Positions 13,546 through 14,541 of a DNA stretch of 14,541 bases are shown piece by piece. Positions within the stretch are counted from its first letter, which is position 1. Every line of letters starts with the position of its first letter. Below the pieces are notes generated by a model. The model ran no database searches, was not told the origin of the DNA, and saw only the letters and a program-made list of their open reading frames with translations. A program made the translations under genes and the position numbers. The DNA is from Microbacterium sp. GTDB taxonomy: Bacteria; Actinomycetota; Actinomycetes; Actinomycetales; Microbacteriaceae. Where the stretch lies: NCBI GenBank assembly GCA_031286555.1, contig JAITUD010000532.1:1-14541 (forward strand), written 5' to 3'.

Positions 13546-13992
13546 TCAGGAGAAGTGCCTGCTGATGCCGTCGTTGCGCTCGGTGATCACGCGGATCAGG
13601 TGGCGGCGCATGATGAGGGCGTCGACGAGGCGGCCGACGACCCAGAACGGGGAGCGGAAGACGAGCTCGTCGCGCATCAGCGTCCCGCCCGCCACGGGGG
13701 AGAACTCGTGCGTGTGCTGGAACTCCGCGAACTGGCCGCGCACCTGCCGGTCGCGGAACCGGTGCGGCCGGTCGACATCGTCGACGAGCGACGTCATCCG
13801 GAATCGCACGCCGAAGTGCCGGGCGCTCCAGGTGATCCGGTCGCCCTCGGCGAGAATCCCCGAGGAGGCGGCACCCACGACGCGCTCGTCGTGGGAGCTC
13901 TGCGAGCTGACATGCAGTCCGACGTCGAGCGAGATGTCGAAGACCTCCGCCGGCGTGCCGTGCACCACCCGCTCGAGCACGAACGACGGCAT
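13546..13992 (-). CDS. SRPBCC-family protein (START-like ligand-binding fold)
   Basis: A 148-residue soluble protein. It starts FVLERVVHGTPAEVFDISLDVGLHVSS, the usual first strand and helix of the SRPBCC fold. It continues with GILAEGDRITWSARHFGVRFRMTSLVDDVDRPHRFRDRQVRG and FAEFQHTHEFSPVAGGTLMRDELVF, and ends with the long helix FWVVGRLVDALIMRRHLIRVITERNDGISRHF. This matches the cyclase/dehydrase-like proteins often annotated as SRPBCC or CDP-type; the ligand is unknown. The ATG at 13992 shares its A with the TGA of the upstream MarR gene (TGATG), so translation is coupled to the regulator. The one-base overlap suggests a ligand-sensing or detoxifying partner in the same small operon, but this is inference. 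Confidence 0.85.
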   Translation of the reverse strand: MPSFVLERVVHGTPAEVFDISLDVGLHVSSQSSHDERVVGAASSGILAEGDRITWSARHFGVRFRMTSLVDDVDRPHRFRDRQVRGQFAEFQHTHEFSPVAGGTLMRDELVFRSPFWVVGRLVDALIMRRHLIRVITERNDGISRHFS

Positions 13993-14525
13993 CAGAGCGG
14001 GTCGGGGACCGGGCGGGGGTCGGCGAAGTCGCCGGCGTTCTTGCGCAGCCTGGCCACGATCGAGACCAGGTCCGACGCGTCCTCGGCGGTCAGGCCCGGG
14101 CGCGAGAAGACCTCGCCGTTCAGTGCGTCGGTCGCGCGGGCGACGAGGTCGCGCCCGGCATCCGTCAAAGAGAGCAGTGCGGCTCGGCCGTCGTGCGGAT
14201 GCGGCTCGCGCAGCGCCAGTCCATCGCGGACCAGGCGCTCGGCGGTGCTGGACAGGCTGGTCGGGTGCACCTGCAGGCGGGCGACGATGCTCGAGAGCGG
14301 CATCGAACCGGTGCGGGTGAAGGCGAGCAGGCGCAGCACCTCGTAGCGCGCGAACGTGAGCCGGAAGGGCGTCAGCGTGGCATCCACACGGGCCAGCAGC
14401 AGCTGCTGGGCGCGCATGACGGAGGTGACGACGGCCATGCCGTCGGCGGCGTCCGTCCAGCCGTGCGCAAGCCACTGTCTCCTCGCCTCGGCGAGGGGAT
14501 CGATCGGCAGGGGGCGGTTCGCCAT
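13992..14525 (-). CDS. MarR-family transcriptional regulator
   Basis: A 177-residue DNA-binding regulator acting as a dimer, usually a repressor released by small phenolic or lipophilic ligands. The winged helix spans about residues 56-130: FARYEVLRLLAFTRTGSMPLSSIVARLQVHPTSLSSTAERLVRDGL, then the wing DGRAALLSLTDAGRDL with its conserved Asp-Gly-Arg. N- and C-terminal helices for dimerisation flank it. The ATG at 14525 lies only 16 bp from the window end, so the promoter and operator are mostly outside; no strong ribosome binding site is visible in the few upstream bases. It is the first gene of a minus-strand unit with the SRPBCC protein (overlapping by one base) and probably the DUF1905 protein, which are its likeliest targets along with itself. 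Confidence 0.93.
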   Translation of the reverse strand: MANRPLPIDPLAEARRQWLAHGWTDAADGMAVVTSVMRAQQLLLARVDATLTPFRLTFARYEVLRLLAFTRTGSMPLSSIVARLQVHPTSLSSTAERLVRDGLALREPHPHDGRAALLSLTDAGRDLVARATDALNGEVFSRPGLTAEDASDLVSIVARLRKNAGDFADPRPVPDPL

Positions 14526-14541
14526 GCATCTAAGTTACCGG

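Overview
The window reads as chromosomal DNA of a high-GC actinobacterium, most likely Microbacteriaceae and probably Microbacterium or a close relative. This rests on very GC-rich coding sequence, tightly packed genes with ATGA stop/start overlaps, the protein families present, and a strikingly repeated GGATGC/GCATCC hexamer. No rRNA, tRNA, CRISPR array, insertion sequence or phage gene was seen.

Layout. 1-660 is the 3' part of a 2-methylcitrate synthase gene (+). It converges on a minus-strand pair, an aldo/keto reductase and an intracellular GH51 alpha-L-arabinofuranosidase (3117-728), with a long perfect inverted repeat between the two stop codons. A thiolase (3169-4347, +) diverges from the reductase. 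Next come a secreted ScyD/ScyE-like beta-propeller protein (4530-5627) and a one-component regulator fusing a MerR DNA-binding domain to a PP2C-type phosphatase (5706-6737). The fusion has a MerR-type promoter in front, a strong internal ribosome binding site ahead of the phosphatase domain, and a terminator behind. A gap of about 400 bp without a convincing gene ends in a large inverted repeat and a promoter-like -10 box.

7146-10704 is a three-gene operon for distal valine (isobutyryl-CoA) catabolism: mmsA, an acyl-CoA dehydrogenase and mmsB, joined by 4-base overlaps. A separate promoter-like element precedes an enoyl-CoA hydratase (10791-11567), whose stop overlaps the start of an Imm-5-like putative immunity protein. 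The right end is all minus strand: a DUF1254/DUF1214 protein with a leaderless-looking promoter, a DUF1905/YdeI-OmdA small protein, an SRPBCC protein and a MarR regulator, the last two overlapping by one base.

How the genes fit together. The acyl-CoA dehydrogenase, enoyl-CoA hydratase, MmsB and MmsA would take isobutyryl-CoA to propionyl-CoA, except that no 3-hydroxyisobutyryl-CoA hydrolase is visible. Methylcitrate synthase would consume the propionyl-CoA, and the thiolase fits the same acyl-CoA theme. The points most worth a second look are the MerR-PP2C fusion with its operator-promoter and possible second product, the orphan immunity-like gene coupled to a crotonase, the operator-like repeat before mmsA, and the hexamer enrichment.
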